A stretch of DNA of 64,000 nt, from assembly GCA_040222455.1 (NCBI GenBank), contig JAVKDD010000003.1:75564-139563 (forward strand), in the 5' to 3' direction. The stretch is from RHLJ01 sp040222455. Lineage in GTDB: Bacteria; Bacteroidota; Rhodothermia; Balneolales; Balneolaceae. This document shows positions 45,175-54,855 of this stretch, one piece after another. The first letter of the stretch is position 1. Each line of letters starts with the position of its first letter. The notes beneath the pieces are model-generated. The model searched no databases and was not told where the DNA came from. It saw only the letters and a program-made list of their open reading frames with translations. A program made the position numbers and the translations under genes.

Positions 45175-47388
45175 ATGAAAAGAGTTGCGCTCCTAATCGT
45201 CCTTTCCATAATTACAACAAGCATAATTTATGGACAAACAGAAGTACAGAAAACAATAGACAAGCAATATATTAATAAGGCGCACAAAGCCTTTTTATAT
45301 CAAGTTTCACCACAAATAAAAGCGGCCGATAAATGGGCGCTAGAAATAAGTAGGCTACAAGAGCAATCACCATATTTATCAAAACTAGCTGATGAAATAA
45401 ATTCTGATACAACTCTTTCATACGAAGAATACAAATCATATGAGGATAGTGTATTTAGACCGCAAAAAGTTTTGCGATATGCTTCTAGTGGTAGCAGTAG
45501 TAAATCTCAGGGCTTTTATAACGAACATGTTTGGATTGCAGATAGCATGCATTGGGCGCCTAAAAGCCTTCAGAATAGATACTATGATGAGACTTATGGT
45601 GATAGTTCAATTACATATTACTATAACTTTGGTGAATACGAACCTTATTATGGGGTACGATATAAGAACCCTCTTGAAGCGGCAGAGGGAGCCGATTCAG
45701 AAACTACTTGGGACTACTATTCTCCCGAATCGGGATGGCAAAAAAATTCGAGAGACCTTCGGTATCAAAATGAATTAGGACAAGATACTTTAACGGTCAG
45801 ATATGAATATAATATGGACATTGAAAGCTATCAGATTTCTGCAAAAAATAGATATAAAGCTGAAGAGAATTATTATTTCTATTCGACGGAGTATTTTTCA
45901 AAGGGAAAGATTTACAATAAAAGAATACAGGAAATAACCCCAGAATTTGAAAGAAGCGAAAACATATATTATGCAAATGGAGCTATTGGTAAGGAAGACG
46001 GAGAGGTAATATCAGGGGATAAAAGTTTTACCAAAATAGAAGAGGGGAATAGATATATCTATCAAGTAAGTAAAGTTTATGATTCTCAACTCATGAAATG
46101 GGTAGGAGATGATAGCTTGAGATTCAATTATCTAGATAATGATACTAAAACAGAAGCAATTGGTTATGAATGGAATGATTCTGTTTGGGTATTTTCACAA
46201 GCTTATACAAGTTTTCAGCGCACATTAAGTAACGATGAAATAGTAGTAGATTCAGTAGTTGTATATCATGTTGATTATAATGAAACAACAATGATGAACG
46301 AGATTATGGGCGTTGAACTTAAAACAGAAATGGACTACGATCAGTTTGCAAACCAAATTGAAGTTAGAACATTCAGCATTGTTGGGGATAGTCTTGTGCT
46401 CACATCCAGAACAGTTAGAGAATTTCAAGCGCTGGAAAATTATCTGGGCGTAGTTTATTACACACAAAGTAAACAAGTGCAGTATTCAAGAGATTATTTC
46501 ACTGGTGAATTCTATATGACAAATGTGTATGAAACTAAGTATAGCGCTGATGGCGTATATTTAGGTAATTCAAGTTTTAACTTTTCAACTGCTGGCGATA
46601 CTACGTACGGCTACATAAATCAAGTTGAATTGCTAAAAGATGGTAGTACCGTTCGAGCAAGGTTTGATTGGGATTATACATTGAAGAAGTTAATACTAAG
46701 GAGCTATCAGATAACGGGCCGTAAAACAACAGGTTCAGGAGAAGATGATTTGACTCGAAACTTCAATCAAACTCTATATTCAAGTATATATAATGGACAA
46801 GAAGCTATAACAAGAAACTTAAATGCTTATGCTAGTTACCCAGGAATTTTCAATGATGGTCCTATTATTGCTGAAATAGGTGATACGCTTATGTTTTATG
46901 TAAGCGGTCTAAACCCAGATCTAAGCATCCCAATAATAGAAGTAAGTAATATGCCTGCAACGGCAACCTTCGACTCAGAAACCCGCCGTTTCTTTTGGAT
47001 TGTAGACGAAGAGAATCCATCACCAATGACCTATAAGGCAACACGAGGTGATAAGTATGTAACTGCAGAGGTAGAATTTATAAACGAACAATTTGCAGTT
47101 AGTTCAGAAGCGGAAGAAAACCCAAATGAATTCAAGTTATCTCAAAACTATCCGAATCCATTTAATCCAAGTACGAATATTTCGTTTTCTCTTCCCTCAT
47201 CAGGAGAAGTGGGCTTGAAAGTTTATAACCTACTAGGTCAGGAAGTTGCAACACTTATTAATAATCGCATGAATGCTGGCGCTCATACCGTTCAATTTGA
47301 CGCCTCAAGGCTAGCAAGTGGAGTATATATCTACAGATTAGTTAGCGGAGGATTCTCTAAAACTAAAAAAATGATGCTGATTAAGTAA
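45175..47388 (+). CDS. Secreted protein with type A sorting domain, unknown repeats
   Basis: 737 residues with signal 'VALLIVLSIITTSIIYGQ'. The central region (about 120-560) is rich in Tyr, Asp and Thr, with recurring 'YDSQLMKWVGDDSLRFNYLDN' and 'W.....' strand-like units resembling the tandem beta repeats seen in large Bacteroidota adhesins; no named family was recognised. A short Ig-like 'GDTLMFYVSGLNPDLSIPIIEVSNMPATATFD' stretch precedes the sorting domain ('LSQNYPNPFNPSTNISFSLP' to 'TKKMMLIK'). ATG 45175 sits directly before the signal; an upstream ATG at 45115 would add 20 residues. Confidence 0.85.
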   Translation: MKRVALLIVLSIITTSIIYGQTEVQKTIDKQYINKAHKAFLYQVSPQIKAADKWALEISRLQEQSPYLSKLADEINSDTTLSYEEYKSYEDSVFRPQKVLRYASSGSSSKSQGFYNEHVWIADSMHWAPKSLQNRYYDETYGDSSITYYYNFGEYEPYYGVRYKNPLEAAEGADSETTWDYYSPESGWQKNSRDLRYQNELGQDTLTVRYEYNMDIESYQISAKNRYKAEENYYFYSTEYFSKGKIYNKRIQEITPEFERSENIYYANGAIGKEDGEVISGDKSFTKIEEGNRYIYQVSKVYDSQLMKWVGDDSLRFNYLDNDTKTEAIGYEWNDSVWVFSQAYTSFQRTLSNDEIVVDSVVVYHVDYNETTMMNEIMGVELKTEMDYDQFANQIEVRTFSIVGDSLVLTSRTVREFQALENYLGVVYYTQSKQVQYSRDYFTGEFYMTNVYETKYSADGVYLGNSSFNFSTAGDTTYGYINQVELLKDGSTVRARFDWDYTLKKLILRSYQITGRKTTGSGEDDLTRNFNQTLYSSIYNGQEAITRNLNAYASYPGIFNDGPIIAEIGDTLMFYVSGLNPDLSIPIIEVSNMPATATFDSETRRFFWIVDEENPSPMTYKATRGDKYVTAEVEFINEQFAVSSEAEENPNEFKLSQNYPNPFNPSTNISFSLPSSGEVGLKVYNLLGQEVATLINNRMNAGAHTVQFDASRLASGVYIYRLVSGGFSKTKKMMLIK

Positions 47389-47498
47389 AGTATTGAACTC
47401 CAGTAGGATATAGCGAAAATACCCTTAACAGGGGATCGAAAAGTAATCCCGATTTTAGTTATATGAATGCATCTATTAACTAATAAAGGGTGCACAAA

Positions 47499-49703
47499 AT
47501 GAAATGGCTAAAATTGGGATTACTTTTCTATTCCATAATAATTCTCTCTGGCAGTATTAGAGCTCAACAATGGATTAATACTTGGGGACCAGAAGGTGGG
47601 ACAATTCTGGAACTTGTTGAAAATGATGGGAAACTTTATGGGAGAACGGGAACAAATATCTACGTTTCCGAAGATAATGGAGATAGTTGGACAATATTAG
47701 GTGGAGAAGAATTTAACAATATTACACCTGGAAATTTAACCTCTACTTCTTTTGGGGTTCATTTTACTACAACTTCGTCTAAGGTCTCTAGTATTTATGA
47801 CGGATCTACAATTGAGGCCTCGGCAGAAGGGTTCGGTCAGTTCGAATTCCCTGCTAAAATCATACATGTTAAAGACACACTATTTGCAGTTGCAGGGGCT
47901 AATCTATATAAATCTATAGATGGAGCAAAAAACTGGATAAAAGCTGGTACGGTAGGTGCGGGCGATGCGATATTTGGAGTAGACGATATTGTAGTTTCCT
48001 CCTCATTTACAGCGGGTATTAAAGCGTCTTTTGATGGTGGCGTTACTTTTGAAGCATTTGGGCCTACGGTTTCTTTTGAACTTGTAAATTCTTTGGCAAA
48101 ACTTGATGATAAATACGTTTTAGCAACTACAGGTGGGGCTTGGGCTAAAAACACATCCGGAGAATGGGAAAAAACATTTATTAAAACAGGAAGTTTTTCA
48201 AATCTGGCGGTGATTGAAGGTAAAATATATGGACTAAATGGGAGCGTTTCTGTTGTTGGCGGAGCAATAGTAGCTTCAGCAGACGTTTATGCCAGTGCTG
48301 ATACCGGTAAAACATGGACGTTAGTTGAAATTGAAAGTGATACCAAGCCCCTATATGGCGATCACAACAAAGTGGTGGCTGTTGGTGATAATCTTTATGC
48401 AACAGCCATTCAAAAGAGTAATGCCCTAGTGTCTACAGATGGTGGGTTAAACTGGACTTCTTTGGGTACTGAAGGGTTAAGAAACCCTTTAACAAGAGGG
48501 ATTTTTCCCATTGAGGACGATATATATGTAACAACTAACGGAGGAGCAGGAACTGGGCAATATGGATTTGGAGTTTTCAAATCTTCAGATAAAGGCACAA
48601 GTTGGTCGCAAGTATCCATTGAATTACCAGAAGGACATAATGGCTCTTTCTACACAGTAAGAAAAAATGGCGAAAATTTATATGCGTGCTCATATGCTGG
48701 GTTATTTATTAGCTCCGACGGAGGAGACTCATGGTCTATTTTAGAAGGAACAGAGGAGTGGTATATCAGCGATATCCATTTTACTGAGAATCTTTGGATT
48801 ATGGCAGGCAGTGATGGGTTTTCAAGAATATGGACTTCTTCTGATGCAGGAGCTAATTGGGAAACTCACTACCAAGGAATTGGAGCAATATTCGAGACAT
48901 TCCATGTAAATAATGATAATAGTGGAATTGTAATCGGTTCTAATACAGCATTGATAGCTAGTTCTCAAGATCTTGGTGCAACTTGGCAGTTTGCCGCTAA
49001 TGATAAAGGATTAGCGTTGGGTGGAGGGTATTTTAATATTGGTTCTATAGACACAATGTTTTACACCAAGAGTAATGCTTCGGCCAATATATATAAATCA
49101 AGTGACCATGGTATTAATTGGGAAAAAGCAACTGATTTGGAAGGCCTCAAGGGTGTAACGGTAGAGTTGATTTTTTCGAACAACGAAACCTTATATGTAT
49201 ATGGATCCACCTTTGCAATTGTTGATGGAGCCTTCGTTAATAATTACGCAATTTATAAAAGCACAGACGGAGTAAATTTTGAGAAATCGATAGAATTACA
49301 TGGAACCCCAAAGGGATATTCAAGTCCAATGTTTACTTTTGTTGGAGATGAATTATTTCTAGGATATAGTGGAGCTCCAATCTTCAAATATTCATCAGAG
49401 GATGTAGGGACTGTTAATGAGGAGGTTGAATTTGAAAAAGATCAGTTTATTCTTTCCCAAAACTATCCGAATCCATTTAACCCAACTACAAATATTTCAT
49501 TCAATTTACCGAAAGCAGGTAACGTGACTCTAAAAGTATACAATATGCTTGGGCAACAAGTGGCAACTTTAGTGAATGGAAGAATGTCTGCAGGAATTCA
49601 AGTAGTAACATTTGACGCCTCTCAACTTTCAAGTGGAATGTATCTATACCAAATACAGTCGGGTAATTACATTCGAACCCGAAAAATGATGTTGATTAAA
49701 TAA
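47499..49703 (+). CDS. Secreted BNR/sortilin-like propeller protein with type A sorting domain
   Basis: 734 residues. A signal ends at 'SGSIRAQ'. Many Asp-box units follow ('SEDNGDSWTILGG', 'STDGGLNWTSLG', 'SSDKGTSWSQVS', 'SSDAGANWETHY', 'SSDHGINWEKAT'), the S-x-D-x-G-x-x-W pattern of BNR repeats that build sialidase- or Ycf48-like beta-propellers. The C-terminus is a sorting domain ('LSQNYPNPFNPTTNISFNLP' to 'TRKMMLIK'). ATG 47499 has AAAGGG eight bases upstream; a GTG three codons earlier is less likely. It is probably surface-bound; no catalytic residues of sialidases are visible. Confidence 0.88.
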   Translation: MKWLKLGLLFYSIIILSGSIRAQQWINTWGPEGGTILELVENDGKLYGRTGTNIYVSEDNGDSWTILGGEEFNNITPGNLTSTSFGVHFTTTSSKVSSIYDGSTIEASAEGFGQFEFPAKIIHVKDTLFAVAGANLYKSIDGAKNWIKAGTVGAGDAIFGVDDIVVSSSFTAGIKASFDGGVTFEAFGPTVSFELVNSLAKLDDKYVLATTGGAWAKNTSGEWEKTFIKTGSFSNLAVIEGKIYGLNGSVSVVGGAIVASADVYASADTGKTWTLVEIESDTKPLYGDHNKVVAVGDNLYATAIQKSNALVSTDGGLNWTSLGTEGLRNPLTRGIFPIEDDIYVTTNGGAGTGQYGFGVFKSSDKGTSWSQVSIELPEGHNGSFYTVRKNGENLYACSYAGLFISSDGGDSWSILEGTEEWYISDIHFTENLWIMAGSDGFSRIWTSSDAGANWETHYQGIGAIFETFHVNNDNSGIVIGSNTALIASSQDLGATWQFAANDKGLALGGGYFNIGSIDTMFYTKSNASANIYKSSDHGINWEKATDLEGLKGVTVELIFSNNETLYVYGSTFAIVDGAFVNNYAIYKSTDGVNFEKSIELHGTPKGYSSPMFTFVGDELFLGYSGAPIFKYSSEDVGTVNEEVEFEKDQFILSQNYPNPFNPTTNISFNLPKAGNVTLKVYNMLGQQVATLVNGRMSAGIQVVTFDASQLSSGMYLYQIQSGNYIRTRKMMLIK

Positions 49704-49717
49704 TTAATGAGTGAGCT

Positions 49718-49764
49718 AAAAAGGTGATTTAGTGATTTGGCTTTTTTCACTTTATCACCTTTTT
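49718..49764. terminator. Bidirectional terminator between convergent genes
   Basis: AAAAAGGTGAT pairs perfectly with ATCACCTTTTT (11 bp) around a 25-base loop. T-runs follow on both strands, ending the propeller-protein gene and the VOC gene. Confidence 0.8.
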
Positions 49765-49771
49765 CTCATAA

Positions 49772-50836
49772 TCATTTCATTCTACTTAATGCCAAAGCAT
49801 GAAGCATCCAAGAGGGTAAATCTTTCTTTGGGTCTCTTTTGGTCATATCCACATAAAGCCCAATTTTTTTTGCAATGGGAACTTTATGGGTTTCCACAAA
49901 CTCGATTAGAGTTCCATCCGGATCTTCAATATATGTAAAACGCCCAGCAGCTTCGCCCATGTCGAAGCTGTTGGCACTATCTACAGTAAAATTAAATCCG
50001 GCGTTTTCGCACTCTTCCTTTAATACATCCATACCTTGAACATCAAAGCAGAGATGAATAAACCCTAAGTCTCCCCAATATCTATTTTCAAAAATTAGTT
50101 TGGGTTTTCGTCTTCCATCTAAACACTGCACTAACTCAATTTCCGTAGGCCCAAAAACTTTACTAAAGCCACCTTTTCTAGGTTCAGAATGTCGAAGGAG
50201 AACACGTCTATATTTTTGATCGCCAGCTGGAAGCCCATCAAAATCAGCAAAAGAATCAGATTCATCATACACTACTTCATCATATCCTAAAATATCAGAA
50301 TATAACGTCATCGATTTGTCAATATCGGTTGAGCCGATGATTGCCCCAGAAACACCGCCCGTGGTTTTTCTTTCTTTCTTTTTGAACCACCCGAGCCCTT
50401 TTACCACATTAAAGATATTGCCGTTTAAATCTTCCACAAAAAAGTTAAGATCTCCAGCTGGATTTTCTTTAAGTGATGTAAGAACATTTAATCCAGCGCC
50501 GTTAAACTGTTCGTACGTTTCTTTCACGTCAATCGATTTAATTTTTGCAATGTTGATTCCCAAATCCCCAAGCTGAGGTTCGAAAGAAGGAGCAACAGGA
50601 GTTCGGCTCGTATACTGCCAAATCTCAAAACCGCCACCACCACGCATACTTAAAGTCAAAATTGCTCTACGGTCGTGAGGTTTCCCACCAGTATAGGGAA
50701 GCATTAAATCAGCTGTTGCGGAATCATCAAAAACTTTGATATCCATTCCAAAATACTTTCGATACCACTCGGTGGCTTCTTCTACATTTGGGTTCCCGAT
50801 TCCAATCTGCTGAATTCCTGAAATTACTTTTTCCAT
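49772..50836 (-). CDS. Two-domain VOC-superfamily protein
   Basis: 354 residues with two glyoxalase/dioxygenase-like (VOC) domains. The first starts 'GIQQIGIGNPNVEEATEWYRKYFGMD', and the second 'GVSGAIIGSTDIDKSMTLYSDILGYDEVVYD' near 155. Possible metal ligands include the His in 'FIHLCFDV' and the Glu in 'DPDGTLIEFVETHK' of the second domain. The size and duplicated fold resemble extradiol dioxygenases or HPPD-like proteins, but the reaction cannot be assigned. It heads toward the terminator shared with the convergent propeller gene and lies 27 bases after the TlpA-like gene. Confidence 0.85.
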   Translation of the reverse strand: MEKVISGIQQIGIGNPNVEEATEWYRKYFGMDIKVFDDSATADLMLPYTGGKPHDRRAILTLSMRGGGGFEIWQYTSRTPVAPSFEPQLGDLGINIAKIKSIDVKETYEQFNGAGLNVLTSLKENPAGDLNFFVEDLNGNIFNVVKGLGWFKKKERKTTGGVSGAIIGSTDIDKSMTLYSDILGYDEVVYDESDSFADFDGLPAGDQKYRRVLLRHSEPRKGGFSKVFGPTEIELVQCLDGRRKPKLIFENRYWGDLGFIHLCFDVQGMDVLKEECENAGFNFTVDSANSFDMGEAAGRFTYIEDPDGTLIEFVETHKVPIAKKIGLYVDMTKRDPKKDLPSWMLHALALSRMK

Positions 50837-50863
50837 GTTGTTTTTTTCGAAATGAATATTCGT

Positions 50864-51463
50864 TTATAAACTAAGAAGAAATTCTTTAAAGCCCGAGGTA
50901 TTGTACTTAGCCATTCCACGTTTTTCCATAACAATATCACCTTCCGGAGAAATTATATAGGTTGTAGGAACAACGGAACTGTTATACACTCCTGGTTGTC
51001 GACCTCTTAGAAAATAGACAGGCATTGTAAACTCTTTTCGTTTCATGAAAGCACGAGCTTTTTCATGATCTTCATCCAGCGATAGCATCACAAAAACAAT
51101 ATTTTCATTTTCTGATATATCCTCATATAAACCCTGAATGTTGGGCATCTCAGCAATGCAAGGCGGGCACCAGGTCGCCCAAAAGTTTAAAAAAATGGTT
51201 TTGCCTTCGGACTCCTTAAGTGAAGTCTGATCTCCAGTTAGAGATATTAGTGGCATGTCAAAATTTGCTTTTTTGATGTCCGAAGCGTCTATTTCTGTAT
51301 CTGGGCGTAAAATTCCAGTAGAAAGAAGAATACGCTGAAGTCCACCAATTACCTCAGTATGTAATCCAGTAAAATAAAGGATACCAAATATCCCCAAGAT
51401 AATTCCCCATTCTTTAAGGGCTTTCTTGATCTGACTTGTACTCTTTTTTGAATCTTTGCTCAT
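50864..51463 (-). CDS. TlpA/ResA-like membrane-anchored thioredoxin
   Basis: 199 residues with an N-terminal membrane anchor ('WGIILGIFGILYFTGLH') and a thioredoxin-like domain with active site Cys99-Pro-Pro-Cys102 in 'NFWATWCPPCIAEMPN'. The TlpA-type insertion and 'SVVPTTYIISPEGDI' cis-Pro segment follow. It probably reduces disulfides in the periplasm, for example for cytochrome maturation. The ATG overlaps the upstream nitroreductase stop as ATGA. Confidence 0.92.
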   Translation of the reverse strand: MSKDSKKSTSQIKKALKEWGIILGIFGILYFTGLHTEVIGGLQRILLSTGILRPDTEIDASDIKKANFDMPLISLTGDQTSLKESEGKTIFLNFWATWCPPCIAEMPNIQGLYEDISENENIVFVMLSLDEDHEKARAFMKRKEFTMPVYFLRGRQPGVYNSSVVPTTYIISPEGDIVMEKRGMAKYNTSGFKEFLLSL

Positions 51464-52131
51464 TTGAGAAAGGTTGAGATTTCTTTAAGTGATTTTTTAG
51501 TGATATCAGGAACTTCTACGCCTTCCTCAGGATAACCAACAACAAGAAGTAAAAATGCTTTTTCATGAGAAGGACGTTTCATGATTTCATTCAAAAACCC
51601 CATTGGGCTTGGGGTATGAGTTAATGTTGCAAGCCCGGCATTATGGAGTGCAGTGATCAGAATTCCAGTTGCAATACCAACCGATTCTTTGACATAATAG
51701 TGCTTTTCTTTTTTGCCGGCTTCAGTTAGATGATAACTTTGGGCAAAAACACCTATCAGATAAGGAGCTGTTTCCAAAAAAGGTTTGTGCTCATCGGTTC
51801 CAAATGGATGTAAATCTTCAAGCCAATCCTCCGGCGCTCTTCGATGGTAAAACTCCCGTTCCTCTTCTTCAGCCGCTTCTCTGATTTTCGATTTAATTTC
51901 AGGGTCTGATACAACGGCAAAATGCCAAGGTTGCTTATTGGCTCCATTTGGAGCGGTACCAGCTGCAAGGATACACGTTTCAATTATTTTCTGATCTACA
52001 GGACGATCCGAAAACTCCCTTACAGTTCTTCGCGATTTAATCATCTCATAAAATGTGTTTGCCCGAGCAAGCATTTCCTTGCCCGAATACTCTGTGTAAT
52101 CTGGAAGTGGTATAAAATTGGCTTCTTTCAT
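51460..52131 (-). CDS. Nitroreductase-fold protein resembling iodotyrosine deiodinase
   Basis: 223-residue flavoprotein. 'SRRTVREFSDRPV' and 'AAGTAPNGANKQPWHFAVV' are FMN-binding segments of the nitroreductase fold. The lid region carries Glu91, Tyr95 and Lys116 ('EEEEREFYHRR', 'GTDEHKPFLETAP'), spaced exactly like the three residues (Glu157/Tyr161/Lys182) that hold the amino-acid part of the substrate in human iodotyrosine deiodinase. 'HYYVKESVGIATGILITALHNAGLATLTHTPSPM' also fits that subfamily. Reductive dehalogenation of halotyrosines is therefore the best guess. The gene is coupled to the TlpA-like gene. Confidence 0.9.
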   Translation of the reverse strand: MKEANFIPLPDYTEYSGKEMLARANTFYEMIKSRRTVREFSDRPVDQKIIETCILAAGTAPNGANKQPWHFAVVSDPEIKSKIREAAEEEEREFYHRRAPEDWLEDLHPFGTDEHKPFLETAPYLIGVFAQSYHLTEAGKKEKHYYVKESVGIATGILITALHNAGLATLTHTPSPMGFLNEIMKRPSHEKAFLLLVVGYPEEGVEVPDITKKSLKEISTFLK

Positions 52132-52196
52132 CAAAAAAGGAATACAAATTTAAGTTGATAAGGAAACCTATTTACTTATTAACTTATTACCAACTG

Positions 52197-52619
52197 TTAC
52201 TTTACTCCAGAACCTTTAGCCAACCACCAAGGATGAGCTTCTATTACAAGTCTACCAGCCTTTACCATCGGGTCATTACTTGCAAGCTCAATGGCTTTCT
52301 CTATAGTCGGCACATTGTAAACTGAAAATCCACGGATATCTCCGGTTCCATCAGTTGGACCATTTAAGTTGATGATGCCTTCAACATATAAACCCCCAAG
52401 ATAAGCTAAATGAGCATTTTGTAGCTCAGCAGCCTCTTCTTCACTTTGACTTCGGGTTGGCCCAGATTTTAAAAAAACAATGAAATATTTTTGCATAGTG
52501 AACATTTCACCTTCCCACTCATATTCAAATGTTTCAGGTTGTTGAATAGAGGTAGAATCTTGAGCGAAAGAACTAGTTGCAATTGCCAACAGCCCAAGCA
52601 TTAAAAGAAATCGTTTCAT
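52197..52619 (-). CDS. Exported YCII-related protein
   Basis: 140 residues: signal peptide 'FLLMLGLLAIATSSFAQ', then a YCII-like ferredoxin fold with 'YFIVFLKSGPTRSQSEEEAAELQNAHLAYLGGLYVEG' and 'FSVYNVPTIEKAIELASNDPMVKAGRLVIEAHPWW'. The paired His/Asp positions (His in 'NAHLAYL', Asp in 'NDPMV') are the usual YCII pattern. YCII proteins are mostly cytoplasmic; the exported form here is less common. Function is not established. Confidence 0.88.
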   Translation of the reverse strand: MKRFLLMLGLLAIATSSFAQDSTSIQQPETFEYEWEGEMFTMQKYFIVFLKSGPTRSQSEEEAAELQNAHLAYLGGLYVEGIINLNGPTDGTGDIRGFSVYNVPTIEKAIELASNDPMVKAGRLVIEAHPWWLAKGSGVK

Positions 52620-52677
52620 AATTGTATTGATATGGTTAAAAGTAGATAGGGAATAAGTGTGGGTTTAAATATAAAAT

Positions 52678-54792
52678 CTATTTATTTGTTACAAAATCGA
52701 GCCATTCAATCTGTTCATTAAGTCTTTCTAAATATCGTGGTCGAAGTTCTAATTCCGAAACCGCATCAATCCATTGTTGTGATTTATCAAATTCTTCTAA
52801 ATAGATGAGACGATCAATAAGTAACTCGTAAACATCAAACCAATCCTGGTTTTTTGATTGTAAATATGATATCGAAGTAAAAGCTGTTAAATCTGCTTTC
52901 AGATAAAATGCTGCTGTTTGTTGAATGGTAAGCATTTGATTTGCAAGATTCATAGATGGGAATACATCCACTGAAGGCAAATCCATTTTATACCTGACAG
53001 AATTAAATTGATTCCACTGCAAGGTATCGTTGCGGAGCTCAAACGAATATTTAAAAGAACCAGGCAACTGCCCAGGTAGTAAGTTCCAAACCATTTCAAG
53101 TTGATCGTATGCGTCAGCCCATTCTTTCTTCAAAGCAAAAGCGTCAGCTCTTAAAATGCTAAAATTTGGAATAGAGTCATTTGCGTCAATAGCATTAATT
53201 ACTAGGTCATACTTCCCAAACTCAAGCTGATACTGAAGCCATTTTTGTTTGATAGTGAGATATTGAGGAGCCAATTCATACAAATTTTCTACAATGGGTA
53301 GGGCTTTCTCTTTTATGTTTATGGTCTCAAATAAACGAATCTGATCCCATAACTCCATAATTGGAGTTACCATATGAGGACAGTTTTTCTGGAAAATGGA
53401 GCGCTGACTAAAAATGAAATTCGAAACTTGTTGATCAACCGAATCGATTTCTAATGCTGGTAACGATTGATGCCAGCCTTCTACCAGACTTTCGAACGAA
53501 AGGTTATAAGCGTCTTCAAAATTAGATGTTGAATACGCTTCTTTAAAATTAGAAACGGGGTAATTATCCAACAAGTAACGAACAAATGATCCTGATGTAG
53601 TATAGCTGATTGCCCCAGCACTTGAATAAAAACCAGAAATTGTAAGTGCAGATTTCATTTGTTCTGGCGATGGATAGGGTGGATCAGCGGCCAATATTTG
53701 GTCTAAGGTAGATTGTGGTGAAGCATCTTTTGCAATCGCTTCTGAAAGTCCTTCAATCAAACCAATACTCCAGCTTCCATTAAACAATGAGTTCCCAAAT
53801 TGTTTTGAAATCACATGAACAAGCTCATGTTTAAGAACTGCTTCTAAATGTTCTTTCGCAATATGAAGCTGATCCTGCTCTAACCAAACGGGTACATAAC
53901 TGGTGAATTTTGCCCCCACTAATTCTTTCTTTTGCCATGCGCTGAAGTATATAAAGCTTTCAATTTTTCTATTCTCAGGCCAATCAATTTCGAGTTGGTT
54001 TACGATTTGATTGAAGTGAAATTCATGTTTTAATGCCCAGTATTCTATCTCATGAACTGAGAACCTTTCTTCAGAAAAATATATATCGAAATGTTCGGTT
54101 TGATAGAGTGTTAATCTTGATTTTAATTCACTTCTTGGGGTAATTATCTGAAAGTCAGCAAGTGAGAAATATGCAGGAATAAGTAGTGTAATTGAAATTA
54201 GTACGATTAATTTAGTAATAAGTGATCGTTTCCAATCGGGTAGGAACCAAAGCAAAAGAATCCATAGTAAGGTGATTCCCCGATAGAAAAAAAGACTAAA
54301 AGTAATTGTAACGGATTCATCATAAATGGGACCGGGCCACGCTCCCCACACATGGTTGAAAAAATAAACCTGTGGAAGGGTGAAAAACTCCATCAATAAA
54401 ACGACGATAGATATAAATAGCAGGCTGAAAACGGTTAAAAATGTAGGAAATGGAACCGTTAATTTTCTATAAAAACGACCCATTGCTACTCCAAATAAAA
54501 CACTTGGAATAGGAATCAAGAGCCAAAAACCAACGCCATGCCAGCTAAGACAATTGGAGTAGTAGGAATAGAATAAAAGAGGAAGCCCAAAAAGGTATAT
54601 TGCTCGGAATACTTTTAAAACGACGCTAGAATCTTTTTTAAGGATAAGTTTACTGGACACAATTCCTCCCCAAAAACATCCGACCGTCGCAGCAACTAGT
54701 GCCGACTCAAAATGGAAATCACCAAGCAGAGGAATTGGGATAAGAAAGACTCCAAGTAAAACCGGAAGTAAATATTTAAGGGATTTTTTCAA
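52678..54792 (-). CDS. Membrane protein with peptidase-MA-like zinc domain and TPR-like tail
   Basis: 704 residues. About six membrane helices (1-230) precede an outside domain with 'AVLKHELVHVISKQFGN' (HExxH) and 'GLIEGLSEAIAKDA', whose Glu is the expected third ligand of gluzincins of the peptidase MA group (about 320-365). The C-terminal 250 residues are helical and TPR-like ('PIVENLYELAPQYLTIKQKWLQYQ'). The start must be TTG 54792: an in-frame TGA lies just upstream and there is no ATG before 'KKSLKYLLPVLLG'. An A9 run next to the start could vary in length. Confidence 0.8.
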   Translation of the reverse strand: MKKSLKYLLPVLLGVFLIPIPLLGDFHFESALVAATVGCFWGGIVSSKLILKKDSSVVLKVFRAIYLFGLPLLFYSYYSNCLSWHGVGFWLLIPIPSVLFGVAMGRFYRKLTVPFPTFLTVFSLLFISIVVLLMEFFTLPQVYFFNHVWGAWPGPIYDESVTITFSLFFYRGITLLWILLLWFLPDWKRSLITKLIVLISITLLIPAYFSLADFQIITPRSELKSRLTLYQTEHFDIYFSEERFSVHEIEYWALKHEFHFNQIVNQLEIDWPENRKIESFIYFSAWQKKELVGAKFTSYVPVWLEQDQLHIAKEHLEAVLKHELVHVISKQFGNSLFNGSWSIGLIEGLSEAIAKDASPQSTLDQILAADPPYPSPEQMKSALTISGFYSSAGAISYTTSGSFVRYLLDNYPVSNFKEAYSTSNFEDAYNLSFESLVEGWHQSLPALEIDSVDQQVSNFIFSQRSIFQKNCPHMVTPIMELWDQIRLFETINIKEKALPIVENLYELAPQYLTIKQKWLQYQLEFGKYDLVINAIDANDSIPNFSILRADAFALKKEWADAYDQLEMVWNLLPGQLPGSFKYSFELRNDTLQWNQFNSVRYKMDLPSVDVFPSMNLANQMLTIQQTAAFYLKADLTAFTSISYLQSKNQDWFDVYELLIDRLIYLEEFDKSQQWIDAVSELELRPRYLERLNEQIEWLDFVTNK

Positions 54793-54855
54793 AAAAAAAT
54801 ACTTTCAATTAGTTAACCTGTAGATAAGGAAATATCAGATTCCTTTACAACTTAT

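Noticed and set aside
47432..47460. Weak hairpin GGGAT / ATCCC after the 45175 gene considered as a terminator
   Set aside because: The stem is only five pairs with a nine-base loop and a poor T-run, so it is too weak to list.
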